This document shows positions 22,155 through 30,961 of a stretch of DNA of 35,866 bases, piece after piece. Below the pieces are notes generated by a model that saw only the letters and a program-made list of their open reading frames with translations, was not told the DNA's origin and did not search any database. The number at the start of each line of letters is the position of its first letter. Within the stretch, counting starts at the first letter, position 1. Made by a program: the position numbers and the translations under genes. The stretch comes from Streptomyces mesophilus (GTDB taxonomy: Bacteria; Actinomycetota; Actinomycetes; Streptomycetales; Streptomycetaceae), in assembly GCF_011044995.1 (NCBI RefSeq), contig NZ_JAAKZW010000057.1, positions 1 through 35,866 of the forward strand, in the 5' to 3' direction.

Positions 22155-24581
22155 TCAGCCCTTCCTGCGGACGTCCGCCTTCCCGCAAGCCAACCCGTCC
22201 CCATTACGGTCCAGGTTCAGCGGATCGTCGCCGTGGACCCTCAGGCGGCCGTAGTCGTGGTCCTCGAGCCACGCGCAGCGGGCCTTCGTCGTGTCCGGTA
22301 CGTCCGGCGGGAAGTTCGTCGGGACGCAGGTGTTGACCGAGCCGTAGTGGCGGTCGCAGCCGGAGACCGTCGGGCTGACCGGCACCGAGTCGCGCTTCGG
22401 CTGCTGCGCCTTCGGGGACTTCGCCAAGTCGTCCGCGAACTCGTGGACATGGGCCGCCGGAGCGTCCTTCGCCATCGCCGCGGGGCCGCCCAGATGGACC
22501 CACTCCGCGATCGACGGCACGCCGTTCGCGTCCACCGCGAACAGCATGTACCAGCCGGGCGGGGCCATGTTCGGGTTGGACGTGACGTTCAGGTCCACAT
22601 TGGAGCCGGTGCCGTCGACCGTCAGCGGCAGGTCCACGAACCGCTGGTTCGGGTCCGAGGAGTGCGTCACGGCCGCGGGACGGATCAGCTCCGCCTTCGC
22701 GATGGGCCGGTCGACCGTGATCCGCTGCGTATCCCCGTACGTCCACTGCTTGTCGATCAGTGACGTGATCTTCGGGCGGGGGCCCTTGAAGAGGTACGAC
22801 GGCGAGTAGATCGACACGTCGTGGTTCCACGAGCCGTTGCCCGGGTTGTCGCCCGTGGTCATGACGCGGCCGTCGGGCAGCAGGAACGCGGACGAGTGGT
22901 AGCCACGCTCCTCCGGGTCCGTGGCGACCTGGTCGAAGGTCTCGGTCTCCGGATCGAAGATCGAGGTCTCGTACACCGGGTCGGCGCGGTCGTGCAGCGC
23001 GCCGCCGGTCTCCAGGACCTTGCCGTCGGGCAGCAGGACCGCCGAGACGTACATCTTGCCCTCGGCGCCGGTCTGGGCGCGCTTGCCCTGGCCCTGGTCG
23101 ACGGTGCCGAGCGGGATGTCCGGGCCCTGCACGTACTGCGGGTTGGGGTTCTTCAAGTCGATGATGTCGACGAGCCGGTTGGCGACCGGGTTCTTCTCGT
23201 TGTTGCCGCCGCCCATCGTGATGACCTTCTGGTCCTGGGCCGGCGGGAGAAGGACGGAGGCCGACTCGTCGCGCTCGTCCTTGAGCCTGAGGCCCGGGAC
23301 GTCCGTGATCGTGTTGGCGTCGTAGTCGTAGACCGAGGCGCCGGTGCCGGGCGTGCCGTTGCCGAAGGTGTGGCTGCCCGAGTAGAAGAGCCGGCCGTCC
23401 TGCATCAGGATCATCGCCGGGTACAGGCCCCAGTACGACCAGGTCTGGTTGACCTCGTTGATCGGCAGCCACTTCTGCTGGGCCTGCGAGAACTTCTCGG
23501 CCACGACCGCGCCGGTGGAGTCCTCCTTCAGACCGCCGAAGGAGATGACGTCACCGTTGCCGAGGACCGTCGCCGAGGGGTACCAGTGCCCCTCGTTCAT
23601 GTCGTTGGTCTTGATGTACTGCTCGGTGGCGGGATCGAAAACGTACGAGTCCTTGTATCCCTGGTAGCCGATCGTGCCGTCGGCGCTCGGGAAGCCCTTG
23701 GTGCCGCTCATCACGAGGACCTTGCCGTCGGACAGCTGCACGTGACCCGCGCAGAACATGTCCTTGGGCGTCGGGATCTGCTTGTACGTCCCGTTCTTCG
23801 GGTCGTACACGGCGGAGGTGAACTTCCCTGCGGCGAAGGCTGCTTGGTCGTTGCCCGAGCCGGCTATCAGCAGGATCTTGCCGTTGTGCAGCACGACGCT
23901 GTGCATCGAGCGGACCGGGTTGGGGGTCGCGAGGACCTGCCACCTGCCGTCCTTGCACTCCGTCGCGGTGCCGGTGCAGACCGGGTCCGGGGTGGGCGGC
24001 GCGACCTCTTCCATCACGTAGTCGTCGGTGGTCACCGAGCCCGTGCCGTAGACGCTGACGCCCCAGGCGATCTGGTCGGTGCCGGCCGGGACGGCGGGCG
24101 TACGGACCTCGGTGCGCCCGTAAGCGGCCTGTACGGGAAGGGTCTTGAGGTCCGTCCAGTACTGCCAGCCGGCCGTGGTGTCGTGCCGGAACAGGGTGAT
24201 CGAGGCGTCCGGGGTCGTCGACTTGTACCAGAGGCTCAGGTCGTACTGCTTGTCCGGCGTCACCTTGGGGGCACAGGTGGCGTTCTCGGTGATCAGGGCC
24301 TTGCGGTCGCCTTCGACCCGGCGGGTGATCTCGACCTTCATCGCCTTCGTGCCGCTGTGGGCGTCCGGTGTGGCGGTGAAGGTGAAGTCGTTGTCGCCCC
24401 AGCCGGACTTGGACCAGCAGGCGGGCATGTCACCGGTGCCGGCGGTCTCGAAGCCCGGGTTCTGGATCAGGTTCGGGGCGGCGGTGGCCTGTTGCTGCGG
24501 TATCGCGAGCAGGAGCGCCGCGGTCAGGGCCCCCACCCCGGCGAGGGCCGTGCCCCGCCTGGGCAGTCTCGGTCGTCTCAC
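22155..24581 (-). CDS. Secreted copper radical oxidase (GlxA / galactose-oxidase-like) with CBM-like and Excalibur-like domains
   Basis: An 808-residue exported protein, longer than GlxA of S. coelicolor (about 645). Order: signal peptide (1-35); a carbohydrate-binding-like beta domain (about 36-195) opening NLIQNPGFETAG; a kelch propeller with the radical-copper site, Cys277 (DMFCAGH) and Tyr334 (HWYPSAT) for the thioether cofactor, Tyr561-His562 (RGYHSS) and His640 (VTHSSDPNQR) as copper ligands; a DUF1929-type beta domain (NMAPPGWYMLF); and a tail with three cysteines closing DRNGDGLAC, an Excalibur-like calcium motif. The active site looks complete. The GTG start overlaps the glycosyltransferase stop by 4 nt (GTGA). 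GlxA-type enzymes oxidise primary alcohols of glycans to aldehydes and work with CslA glycan synthesis at hyphal tips; a similar role is inferred here. Confidence 0.9.
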   Translation of the reverse strand: MRRPRLPRRGTALAGVGALTAALLLAIPQQQATAAPNLIQNPGFETAGTGDMPACWSKSGWGDNDFTFTATPDAHSGTKAMKVEITRRVEGDRKALITENATCAPKVTPDKQYDLSLWYKSTTPDASITLFRHDTTAGWQYWTDLKTLPVQAAYGRTEVRTPAVPAGTDQIAWGVSVYGTGSVTTDDYVMEEVAPPTPDPVCTGTATECKDGRWQVLATPNPVRSMHSVVLHNGKILLIAGSGNDQAAFAAGKFTSAVYDPKNGTYKQIPTPKDMFCAGHVQLSDGKVLVMSGTKGFPSADGTIGYQGYKDSYVFDPATEQYIKTNDMNEGHWYPSATVLGNGDVISFGGLKEDSTGAVVAEKFSQAQQKWLPINEVNQTWSYWGLYPAMILMQDGRLFYSGSHTFGNGTPGTGASVYDYDANTITDVPGLRLKDERDESASVLLPPAQDQKVITMGGGNNEKNPVANRLVDIIDLKNPNPQYVQGPDIPLGTVDQGQGKRAQTGAEGKMYVSAVLLPDGKVLETGGALHDRADPVYETSIFDPETETFDQVATDPEERGYHSSAFLLPDGRVMTTGDNPGNGSWNHDVSIYSPSYLFKGPRPKITSLIDKQWTYGDTQRITVDRPIAKAELIRPAAVTHSSDPNQRFVDLPLTVDGTGSNVDLNVTSNPNMAPPGWYMLFAVDANGVPSIAEWVHLGGPAAMAKDAPAAHVHEFADDLAKSPKAQQPKRDSVPVSPTVSGCDRHYGSVNTCVPTNFPPDVPDTTKARCAWLEDHDYGRLRVHGDDPLNLDRNGDGLACGKADVRRKG

Positions 24582-25747
24582 TGTGTCCCCCTCGGTGCGG
24601 CTCGGTTCTTACGCGTGTAGACCAGCGCTTCCGTGCCCGCGAAGCGCAGGACGAACGTCAGGATCAGGGCCGTTGCCGTGGCCGGCAGGACGGACATCCC
24701 CCAACTGCCCACCAGGAACGCGATCAGCGGGATGCGCAGCACCAGGTCCGCGTTGGCGATGACGGCGTAGCGGCCGACGCGGTCGGACAGGCGGCGGTGG
24801 CGGCGGGTGCGGAAGAGGAGGACCTCGATCAGGAGGAAGTTCCAGGCCACACCGAACTGGTTCGCCACGATCTCGGCCGGCAGATAGTGCATCCCGGCCG
24901 CCGTGAGCCCGTACAGGGCGAGCAGGTTGGGCACGAAGCCCGTCAGGCCGATCAGGCCGAACGCGATCATCCGCCACAGCGGCTTGGAGGTGCGCAGCTC
25001 CACGAGGTGGCGCAGGAAGCGCAGGCCTTCGCGGGCCGTCGACTTGGACTCGCCCGCGAAGCGGTCCTGGAAGACGAAGGGGACCTCACGGACGCTGCGC
25101 GGGCCGCAGCGGACCGCGAGTTCCATCAGGATCTTGTAGCCGAGCGGGCGCAGATCCTCCGCCATGACGGCCGCGCGGCGGATCGCGAAGAAGCCGCTCA
25201 TCGGGTCGCTGATGCCGCGCAGGGCACGCGGGAACAGGCCCTTGGTCAGCCAGGTCGAGGCACGCGAGACCGCGACGCGGTAGCCGCCGGCCAGACCGGC
25301 GCGGCTGCCGCCCTTCGTATAGCGGCTGGCCACGACCAGATCGGCGCCGGAGGCCTCGCCCGTGGCGATCAACTCCGGTACGAGGGACGGCGGATGCTGA
25401 AGGTCCGCGTCCATGACCACGACCCAGTCCGAGGCCGCCGCCTTGATCCCCTCGACCACGGCGCCGCCGAGACCGCCCGTGGGCACCTCGCGGTGGATCA
25501 CCGAGACCGGGAACGGGCAGTCCTGGGCGGCCTTGGCCACCTGCTCGGGGGTGTCGTCCGTGGAGTCGTCCACGAAGATCACTTCGCAGGGGACGCGGGA
25601 CGGCACGGACTCGGTGATGCGGCGCAGCAACTCCCGTACGTTCCCGGACTCGTTGAAGCTCGGGATGATCACGGTGACGGCGCCGGGTTCCGGCACCGCG
25701 GTCAGTTCCCCGAGGGAATCCTCGGCCGGTGTCTCGTAGACGCTCAT
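24578..25747 (-). CDS. Polyprenol-phosphate sugar synthase (GT2, DPM1-like) fused to a GtrA membrane domain
   Basis: A 389-residue bifunctional-looking protein. Residues about 24-245 are a DPM1-type GT2 domain: VTVIIPSFNESGNV, VIFVDDSTDDT, the metal-binding DADLQHPP and ISDPMSGFFAIRR. Residues about 258-380 are a four-span GtrA domain (RMIAFGLIGLTGFVPNLLALYGL...). DPM1-like enzymes transfer a sugar from a nucleotide donor to polyprenol phosphate on the inner leaflet; GtrA domains are thought to assist flipping of the lipid-linked sugar. It overlaps both neighbours by 4 nt, and the PMT-type gene upstream would be the natural user of the lipid-linked sugar. The sugar (mannose or glucose) is not determinable. 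Confidence 0.9.
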   Translation of the reverse strand: MSVYETPAEDSLGELTAVPEPGAVTVIIPSFNESGNVRELLRRITESVPSRVPCEVIFVDDSTDDTPEQVAKAAQDCPFPVSVIHREVPTGGLGGAVVEGIKAAASDWVVVMDADLQHPPSLVPELIATGEASGADLVVASRYTKGGSRAGLAGGYRVAVSRASTWLTKGLFPRALRGISDPMSGFFAIRRAAVMAEDLRPLGYKILMELAVRCGPRSVREVPFVFQDRFAGESKSTAREGLRFLRHLVELRTSKPLWRMIAFGLIGLTGFVPNLLALYGLTAAGMHYLPAEIVANQFGVAWNFLLIEVLLFRTRRHRRLSDRVGRYAVIANADLVLRIPLIAFLVGSWGMSVLPATATALILTFVLRFAGTEALVYTRKNRAAPRGTQ

Positions 25748-27459
25748 CGCTTCCCCCCGCTGCCCGCCGCGATCTGGCGGATCTCGACCCGGTCCTCGCC
25801 CGTGCCGAACACCGCGACCGCCTCGGAGTGTTCGAGGGCGGCCTTGACGTTCGGCAGATCCACCGCGTCGCGCCGTACCGTCGGCGAGGCCACGATGTAG
25901 TCGACGTCGCGCCAGCCGCCCGGCATGGTCTTGGAGACGGCGGGGTCGAGGTCGGCTTTGTAGAACCAGATCGCGCCGAGGCCGGGCTCATAGCCGGCGT
26001 GCACGAGGTCGAGCCACATCGCGTCGTCCACCAGGACGCGCTTGTCACCGCGGTCGGAGACCTGGGTGGCCATCCACGAAGCGGCCGCGCGGTAGGGGCC
26101 GTTGGCGTCCTGGGTCATGGCGGTGCGGTTTCCGTCGTACCACTTCGGCACGATGTAGGTGAGCGCGGCCAGGGCCAGGACGGCGGCCGTCGCCCAGCGC
26201 AGACCGGTCACCGCCCGCGGTTCGTCGACGCGCCGGCGCGAGCGGATCAGCACCGCGTGCGAGACGCTCGCCGCCGCGCCCGCGAGCACCAGGGACAGGA
26301 AGGGCAGCGCCTGGATGATGTACATCGCCGGCAGATAGCCGGACGGGCGCATCGAGACCAGCGCGAGGATCGCGACCGCGAGCGCGGGTCCCGCGAGCGC
26401 GCGGGCCGTGACCGACCAGCGCAGGACCACGAGCAGCAGGAGCGCCGCGGCGAGACCGCCGACCGGCAGCACCTTGTCGTAGTACAGCCAGGACTCGAGG
26501 ACCCCGTTCGAGCCCGAGCCCGCGTCGAAGATGAAGCCCGATCCCGGACGGCTCATCTGGTACGCGATGCCGTCCCAGAGCGAGACATGGCCCGGGCCAG
26601 AGAACAACTCGCCCTTGAGCAGGGCGTAGAGCGGATAGCCGAGGCCGATCAGCGCACAGGAGGTGATCGCTCCGGTGACCGCGAACTTACGGGTGTCGCG
26701 GTGGCTGTGCCGCCACATGGTGAGCAGCACCGCGGGCAGGATGACGAGCATCGTCTCCTTGGTGAGCACGCCCACCGCGGCCGCCATGCCCGCGCCGAAG
26801 TGGTGCCACAGGTGCCGCGACGGCGAGGCCGCCAGGCAGAAGGCGAGCAGCATCCACATCACGGCGATGTTGTCGAGGAAGATTTCGCGCTGGAGGACCA
26901 CCGACAGCGGGGAGAGCCCGAACAGCACCATCGCGAGACCGGCCGCCCAGCGCGGCAGCCACAGCCGGCGCGCCAGGACGTAGATCAGCACCGCGCTGAC
27001 CGCGCTGACGAGCAGCATCGCCAGACGCATGCTGCCGACCGTCATCGCGTCCGGGGCGATCAGGGACGGTATGTAGGTCAGGCCCGCTATCTGGATCCAG
27101 CCGAGCGGCGGATGGTCGTACCAGTACGTGTAGTGCGCGAGGCCCTTGCCCTCCTGGACGGCCCAGGCCTGGGCGAGGTAGGTGCCCTCGTCGTCGCTGA
27201 GGTTCGGGTAGCCGGCGATGTTCCAGCCCTGGACGACGAGGATCGCGGCGAGCAGCAGCGTGCACAGGATGAGGTCGGTCGGCGAGCTGCGGAAACGGAC
27301 GTACGGGCGGACCGTCACCCACCGCTTGTCGTGCTTCTTCTTGTCGTGCTTCTTCTTGTCGTGCTGCTCGGGCTTCTTCGGGGCGCTTTCGGGCGCACGG
27401 GTCTGCTGGACGGGGATCTCGGTGGTCGCCGAGTCCGCCGCCGGAAGCGTGGAGGTCAC
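25744..27459 (-). CDS. PMT/ArnT-type (GT39/GT83-like) membrane glycosyltransferase
   Basis: A 571-residue polytopic glycosyltransferase of the PMT-2/ArnT type, which transfers a sugar from a polyprenol-phosphate donor on the outer face of the membrane. The first external loop has the catalytic acidic pair and family pattern: PNLSDDEGTYLAQAWAV followed by YWYDHPPLGW. Roughly eleven spans follow, then a soluble C-terminal domain of about 150 residues (ASWMATQVSDRGDKRVLVDDAMW...). The cytosolic N terminus is Lys/His-rich with HDKKK repeats just before the first span. Start is GTG with GGAG 9 nt upstream; 4-nt overlaps occur with both neighbours. It probably decorates the glycan or a protein with the sugar made available by the DPM1-GtrA protein. 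Confidence 0.87.
   Translation of the reverse strand: MTSTLPAADSATTEIPVQQTRAPESAPKKPEQHDKKKHDKKKHDKRWVTVRPYVRFRSSPTDLILCTLLLAAILVVQGWNIAGYPNLSDDEGTYLAQAWAVQEGKGLAHYTYWYDHPPLGWIQIAGLTYIPSLIAPDAMTVGSMRLAMLLVSAVSAVLIYVLARRLWLPRWAAGLAMVLFGLSPLSVVLQREIFLDNIAVMWMLLAFCLAASPSRHLWHHFGAGMAAAVGVLTKETMLVILPAVLLTMWRHSHRDTRKFAVTGAITSCALIGLGYPLYALLKGELFSGPGHVSLWDGIAYQMSRPGSGFIFDAGSGSNGVLESWLYYDKVLPVGGLAAALLLLVVLRWSVTARALAGPALAVAILALVSMRPSGYLPAMYIIQALPFLSLVLAGAAASVSHAVLIRSRRRVDEPRAVTGLRWATAAVLALAALTYIVPKWYDGNRTAMTQDANGPYRAAASWMATQVSDRGDKRVLVDDAMWLDLVHAGYEPGLGAIWFYKADLDPAVSKTMPGGWRDVDYIVASPTVRRDAVDLPNVKAALEHSEAVAVFGTGEDRVEIRQIAAGSGGKR
27325..27367. repeat. 15-bp tandem repeats coding for the HDKKK tract
   Basis: Almost three copies of CTTGTCGTGCTTCTT (plus-strand reading) lie in frame within the PMT-type gene and encode repeated KKHDK units just before the first membrane span. 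Confidence 0.85.
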
Positions 27460-28757
27460 GCGCGGATCTCCTCAGGGCTCAGATGTGCGCCGACGTGGCT
27501 GGTCAGCTCCCACTCGTGGTTGCCGCGGCTCTCGCGCCACACTGCGCGGATCGCGGCGAAGGCGAGCAGCACCTGGTAGAAGGGCCCGCCGAGGATGAGC
27601 TTGATGTAGTGGATCAGCCTGATCTTGAGGGCGTACTGCTTGCCGAAGTCATGCAGTCCGACCACCTCGAAGACGAAGGTGACGAACGCCGTGATCAGCG
27701 GCAGGAAGGTGATGAAGGCGACCCCGACGGGCACGTCGAGGAAGAGCGCGACCGCCACGTTGAGCGGAATGATCAGCCCGGTGAAGGCCTGCAGGAACGG
27801 CGTCATCAGCGTGTAGCGGGCCAGCAACCGCTGCCCGAACGTGGGCAGTTGCTTCCAGTCCTTCTTGCGGTAGACCTGCAGGAAGCCCTGGTTCCAGCGG
27901 GTGCGCTGCTTGAGCAGCGACACCAGCGTGCCGGGAGTCTCCTCGCGGGTGACCATGTCGGAGTCGTACGCGACGACGACCTTCTTGCCGATGCTCGAAA
28001 GCCGCACACCCAGATCGCAGTCCTCGGCGAGGCAGTTCTGGTCCCAGCCGCCGGCGTCGCGCAGGACGTCCGTACGGACGAAGACGGTGTTGCCGCCGAG
28101 CGGGATGAAGCCCTTCTGCGCATGCAGATGCAGCCGCGAGCGGAACCAGAAGAAGTACTCCAGGCAGTTGCGCAGGCTGTACCAGCTGGAGTGGAAGTTG
28201 ATCAGCTGCACCCCGCCCTGCACCACATCGGCGCCGGTCGAGCGGAACGCGTGGTCGACGTGCGCGAGCAGCTCCGGATGCACCTGGTCCTCGGCGTCGA
28301 AGACACCGACGACATCGCCGCGGCAGTGCGGCAGCGCGGTATTCAGCGCTTTCGGCTTGTTCTTGACCTCATGGGTGTCGGTGATGACCCGAACCCTCCG
28401 GTCCCGTCGGGCCGCCTCGTCGGCGACCGCGGCGGTCTCCGGATCGTCATGGCCGACGATCACGATGATCTCGAACGCGGCATGGCTCGACTCGAGCAGC
28501 CGCTGGATCGTGTGATCCAGAACGGCCTGCTCGTGCCGCGCGGGCAGCAACAGCGAGAACGCGAGTCCGTCGTTCCCGTGCGGCGCTTCGAACCTCGTGG
28601 CGGCGAGCGTCTCCGGCGTACGCCAGGCATGCATCTGCCACCACAAGGTGAAAGCAGCCATCCAGAACAGCGCCATCGAGACAGCACTGATCACAACAGT
28701 GGACAGCAAGAGTCCCCCCAGACCCCACAGTGGGAACGACTCCCCGTCGTCCCACAC
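27456..28757 (-). CDS. Processive family-2 glycosyltransferase (cellulose-synthase-like)
   Basis: A 433-residue membrane GT2 of the cellulose/hyaluronan-synthase type. A first span (about 11-40) precedes the catalytic domain, which has LLLPARHEQAVLDHTI, DAED (about 153-157), AEDCDLGVR (about 246) and QRTRWNQG (about 284), the D,D,D,QxxRW pattern of processive synthases. Three or more C-terminal spans follow. It should polymerise and extrude a beta-linked glycan from a UDP-sugar. The annotated GTG lies inside a strong hairpin (28730-28755) and has a poor ribosome binding site, so a start slightly downstream is possible. It is first of four coupled genes ending in the radical oxidase. I cannot identify the promoter in the 141 nt upstream. 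Confidence 0.9.
   Translation of the reverse strand: MWDDGESFPLWGLGGLLLSTVVISAVSMALFWMAAFTLWWQMHAWRTPETLAATRFEAPHGNDGLAFSLLLPARHEQAVLDHTIQRLLESSHAAFEIIVIVGHDDPETAAVADEAARRDRRVRVITDTHEVKNKPKALNTALPHCRGDVVGVFDAEDQVHPELLAHVDHAFRSTGADVVQGGVQLINFHSSWYSLRNCLEYFFWFRSRLHLHAQKGFIPLGGNTVFVRTDVLRDAGGWDQNCLAEDCDLGVRLSSIGKKVVVAYDSDMVTREETPGTLVSLLKQRTRWNQGFLQVYRKKDWKQLPTFGQRLLARYTLMTPFLQAFTGLIIPLNVAVALFLDVPVGVAFITFLPLITAFVTFVFEVVGLHDFGKQYALKIRLIHYIKLILGGPFYQVLLAFAAIRAVWRESRGNHEWELTSHVGAHLSPEEIRA
28730..28755. other. Hairpin at the start codon of the processive glycosyltransferase gene
   Basis: GTGGGAACGAC (28730-28740) and GTCGTCCCAC (28746-28755) form a 10-bp stem with one bulged base and a 5-nt loop. 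It covers most of the proposed GTG and the first seven codons, so it could mask initiation or indicate that the true start lies further in. Confidence 0.5.
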
Positions 28758-28898
28758 CCCCAGGCAACGGCCGACGGCCGCACCATTCCCCCCAAGCTAC
28801 GTGGAGAGAATACGGGGGGATTGTGAAGGCCAGCAGCTCTTACAAGCAAATCCCTTGTTTCATCTCAGCCCCCAAGATGTACGACCCGTCACAACTCT

Positions 28899-30926
28899 TC
28901 ACGGTTGTACGAGCTTTTCGGACAGTTCCTGAACGCTGGTGACCGGGGCGTCACAGGTGAAATTTCGGCACACATACGCAGCCGGCGCACCGTTCACCAG
29001 CGGACGTCCGGCCAGCAACGGCAGTTCCTGCTCATCTCCGTGAGCCACGACGGCACCAGGGGCCGTGGACAGAAGCGCGGCGCGCACCAGCGCGCGCGTG
29101 TCCGGATCGTTACGGTCCCCGACCACCGCGATCTCCCGCGGCCCGTCGAGCAACGCCTCCGCCACGGCCAGTCCGTGCCCGATGAACCGCGGCGCCTTCG
29201 GCCCGAGCGCCTGCACGATCCCCAACGCCCGCTCCGCCGCGGTGCGATGGGGCTCGGCGCCCGTGTGGGCGGCATACGTGAGCAGCGCACCCGCCGCGGC
29301 ACACCACCCGCTCGGGGTGGCGTTGTCCGTCGGATCCTGCGGCCGCCGGATCAACTGCTCGGCGTCGTGCGCGGTGTCGTACAGCCCACCGTTCTCGTCC
29401 GCGAACTGGTCAAGCACGATGTCGAGCAGGAACCCGGCGAACTCCAGCCAGACCCCCTCCCCCGTCACCGACGCGAGCGCGAGGAAACCCTCGGCGACAT
29501 CCGCGTAGTCCTCCAGCACCCCGTTGTTCGCGCCCCGCCGGCCGTCCTTCGACGTGCGCGCGAGCCGGGCGTCGGGGCCCATGTGCAGCCGTACGAGAAG
29601 ATCCCCTGCGGCCAGCGCGGCGTTCACCAGATCCGGCCGGTCGAAGTACGCACCGGTCTCGGCGAGCGCGGCGATCGCGAGCCCGTTCCAGGCCGCCACC
29701 ACCTTGTCGTCCCGGCCGGGCTCGGGCCGCCGCGCCCGCGCCTCGAACAGCCGCTGCCGGATGGACCGGATCTTCTCCGACTCCACCAGAGCGTCACCCT
29801 GCGGCAGTTGAAGCACCGAGGCCCCCTCCTCGAAGGTCCCCTCCTCCGTCACCCCGTAGTGCACCGCGGCCAGCCCGGCATCCTCCTCCCCCAGCACCTC
29901 GACGAGCTGCCGCGGAGTCCATACGTAGAAGGCGCCCTCCACATGCTTCCCGGAGACCGGATCCTCCGAGTCGGCATCGAGCGCGGAGGCGAACCCGCCC
30001 TCGTTGGTGCGCAGTTCCCGCACCATGAAGTCGGCGGTCTCCAGGGCGACCCGCTTGGCGAGCTCACTGCCGGTGGAACGCCACAGGTGGGCGTACGCCC
30101 GGCAGAGCAGCGCATTGTCATAGAGCATCTTCTCGAAGTGCGGAACTTCCCACTTCCGGTCCACGCTGTAGCGCGCGAACCCGCCCCCGAGCTGGTCGTA
30201 GATCCCGCCCCGCGCCATCCGCTCCAACGTGTCCTGCGCCATCTCCAGCGCACCCACCGCGCCGGTGCGCGCGTGATGCCGCAGCAGGAACTCCACGGCC
30301 ATGGACGGCGGGAACTTGGGCGCACCCCCGAACCCGCCATGCGTGGCGTCGTAGTCCCTGGTCAGCCCGAGCAGCGCCTGATTGAGCTCCTCCTCGCCCG
30401 GCAGCTTGCTCGCCCCGTACGCGAGCTCCCGCTGCGACAGATCCCGCGCGATCTTCTGCGCGACCTCGGTGACCTCGTCACGCCGCCCGCTCCACGCCTG
30501 CTGCACACCCTCCAACACCTGCCGGAACGAGGGCATCCCGTGCCGGGGCGCGGGCGGGAAGTACGTACCGAAGTAGAACGGCTCCTTGTCCGGCGTCAAA
30601 AACACCGTCATCGGCCACCCACCCTGCCCGGTCGCCGCCTGCACGGCCTCCATGTACACGGCATCGACGTCGGGCCGCTCCTCGCGGTCGACTTTGACGT
30701 TGACGAAGTGCTCGTTCATGTAGGCGGCGGTGGGCTCGTCCTCGAAGGATTCGTGAGCCATCACATGGCACCAGTGGCAGCTCGCATATCCGACGCTCAG
30801 CACGACCGGCACCCCGCGCCGGCGCGCCTCTTCGAAGGCTTCGGGCGACCACGGCCACCAGTCGACGGGGTTGTCGGCGTGCTGGAGCAGGTAGGGGGAG
30901 GTCTCTTGGGCCAGTCGGTTCGGCAT
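28899..30926 (-). CDS. DUF255 thioredoxin-fold protein (YyaL/SSP411-like)
   Basis: A 675-residue cytosolic protein of the DUF255/SSP411 family. The N-terminal 165 residues form a thioredoxin-like domain starting NRLAQETSPYLLQHADNPVDWWPW, with the redox-like Cys50-His-Trp-Cys53 (SCHWCHVM). The remainder is an alpha/alpha-barrel resembling glycoside hydrolases of the N-acylglucosamine-epimerase type (GGIYDQLGGGFARYSVD, HFEKMLYDNALL). The biochemical role of the family is not established. It starts 35 nt after the NmrA-like gene stop on the same strand. Length and motifs are full, so it is intact. An imperfect hairpin (28879-28910) overlaps the stop. Confidence 0.9.
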   Translation of the reverse strand: MPNRLAQETSPYLLQHADNPVDWWPWSPEAFEEARRRGVPVVLSVGYASCHWCHVMAHESFEDEPTAAYMNEHFVNVKVDREERPDVDAVYMEAVQAATGQGGWPMTVFLTPDKEPFYFGTYFPPAPRHGMPSFRQVLEGVQQAWSGRRDEVTEVAQKIARDLSQRELAYGASKLPGEEELNQALLGLTRDYDATHGGFGGAPKFPPSMAVEFLLRHHARTGAVGALEMAQDTLERMARGGIYDQLGGGFARYSVDRKWEVPHFEKMLYDNALLCRAYAHLWRSTGSELAKRVALETADFMVRELRTNEGGFASALDADSEDPVSGKHVEGAFYVWTPRQLVEVLGEEDAGLAAVHYGVTEEGTFEEGASVLQLPQGDALVESEKIRSIRQRLFEARARRPEPGRDDKVVAAWNGLAIAALAETGAYFDRPDLVNAALAAGDLLVRLHMGPDARLARTSKDGRRGANNGVLEDYADVAEGFLALASVTGEGVWLEFAGFLLDIVLDQFADENGGLYDTAHDAEQLIRRPQDPTDNATPSGWCAAAGALLTYAAHTGAEPHRTAAERALGIVQALGPKAPRFIGHGLAVAEALLDGPREIAVVGDRNDPDTRALVRAALLSTAPGAVVAHGDEQELPLLAGRPLVNGAPAAYVCRNFTCDAPVTSVQELSEKLVQP

Positions 30927-30961
30927 ACCGCCATCCTGCCCGACACCGTGGCCCGGGCCCT

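Noticed and set aside
22821..24620. 599-codon plus-strand reading frame opposite the radical oxidase gene
   Set aside because: It is antisense to an enzyme with a complete radical-copper site and lacks any domain pattern.
28758..28898. A promoter for the glycan operon
   Set aside because: Several AT-richer patches (for example around 28800 and 28850) can be forced into -35/-10 pairs, but none has both a good hexamer and proper spacing.
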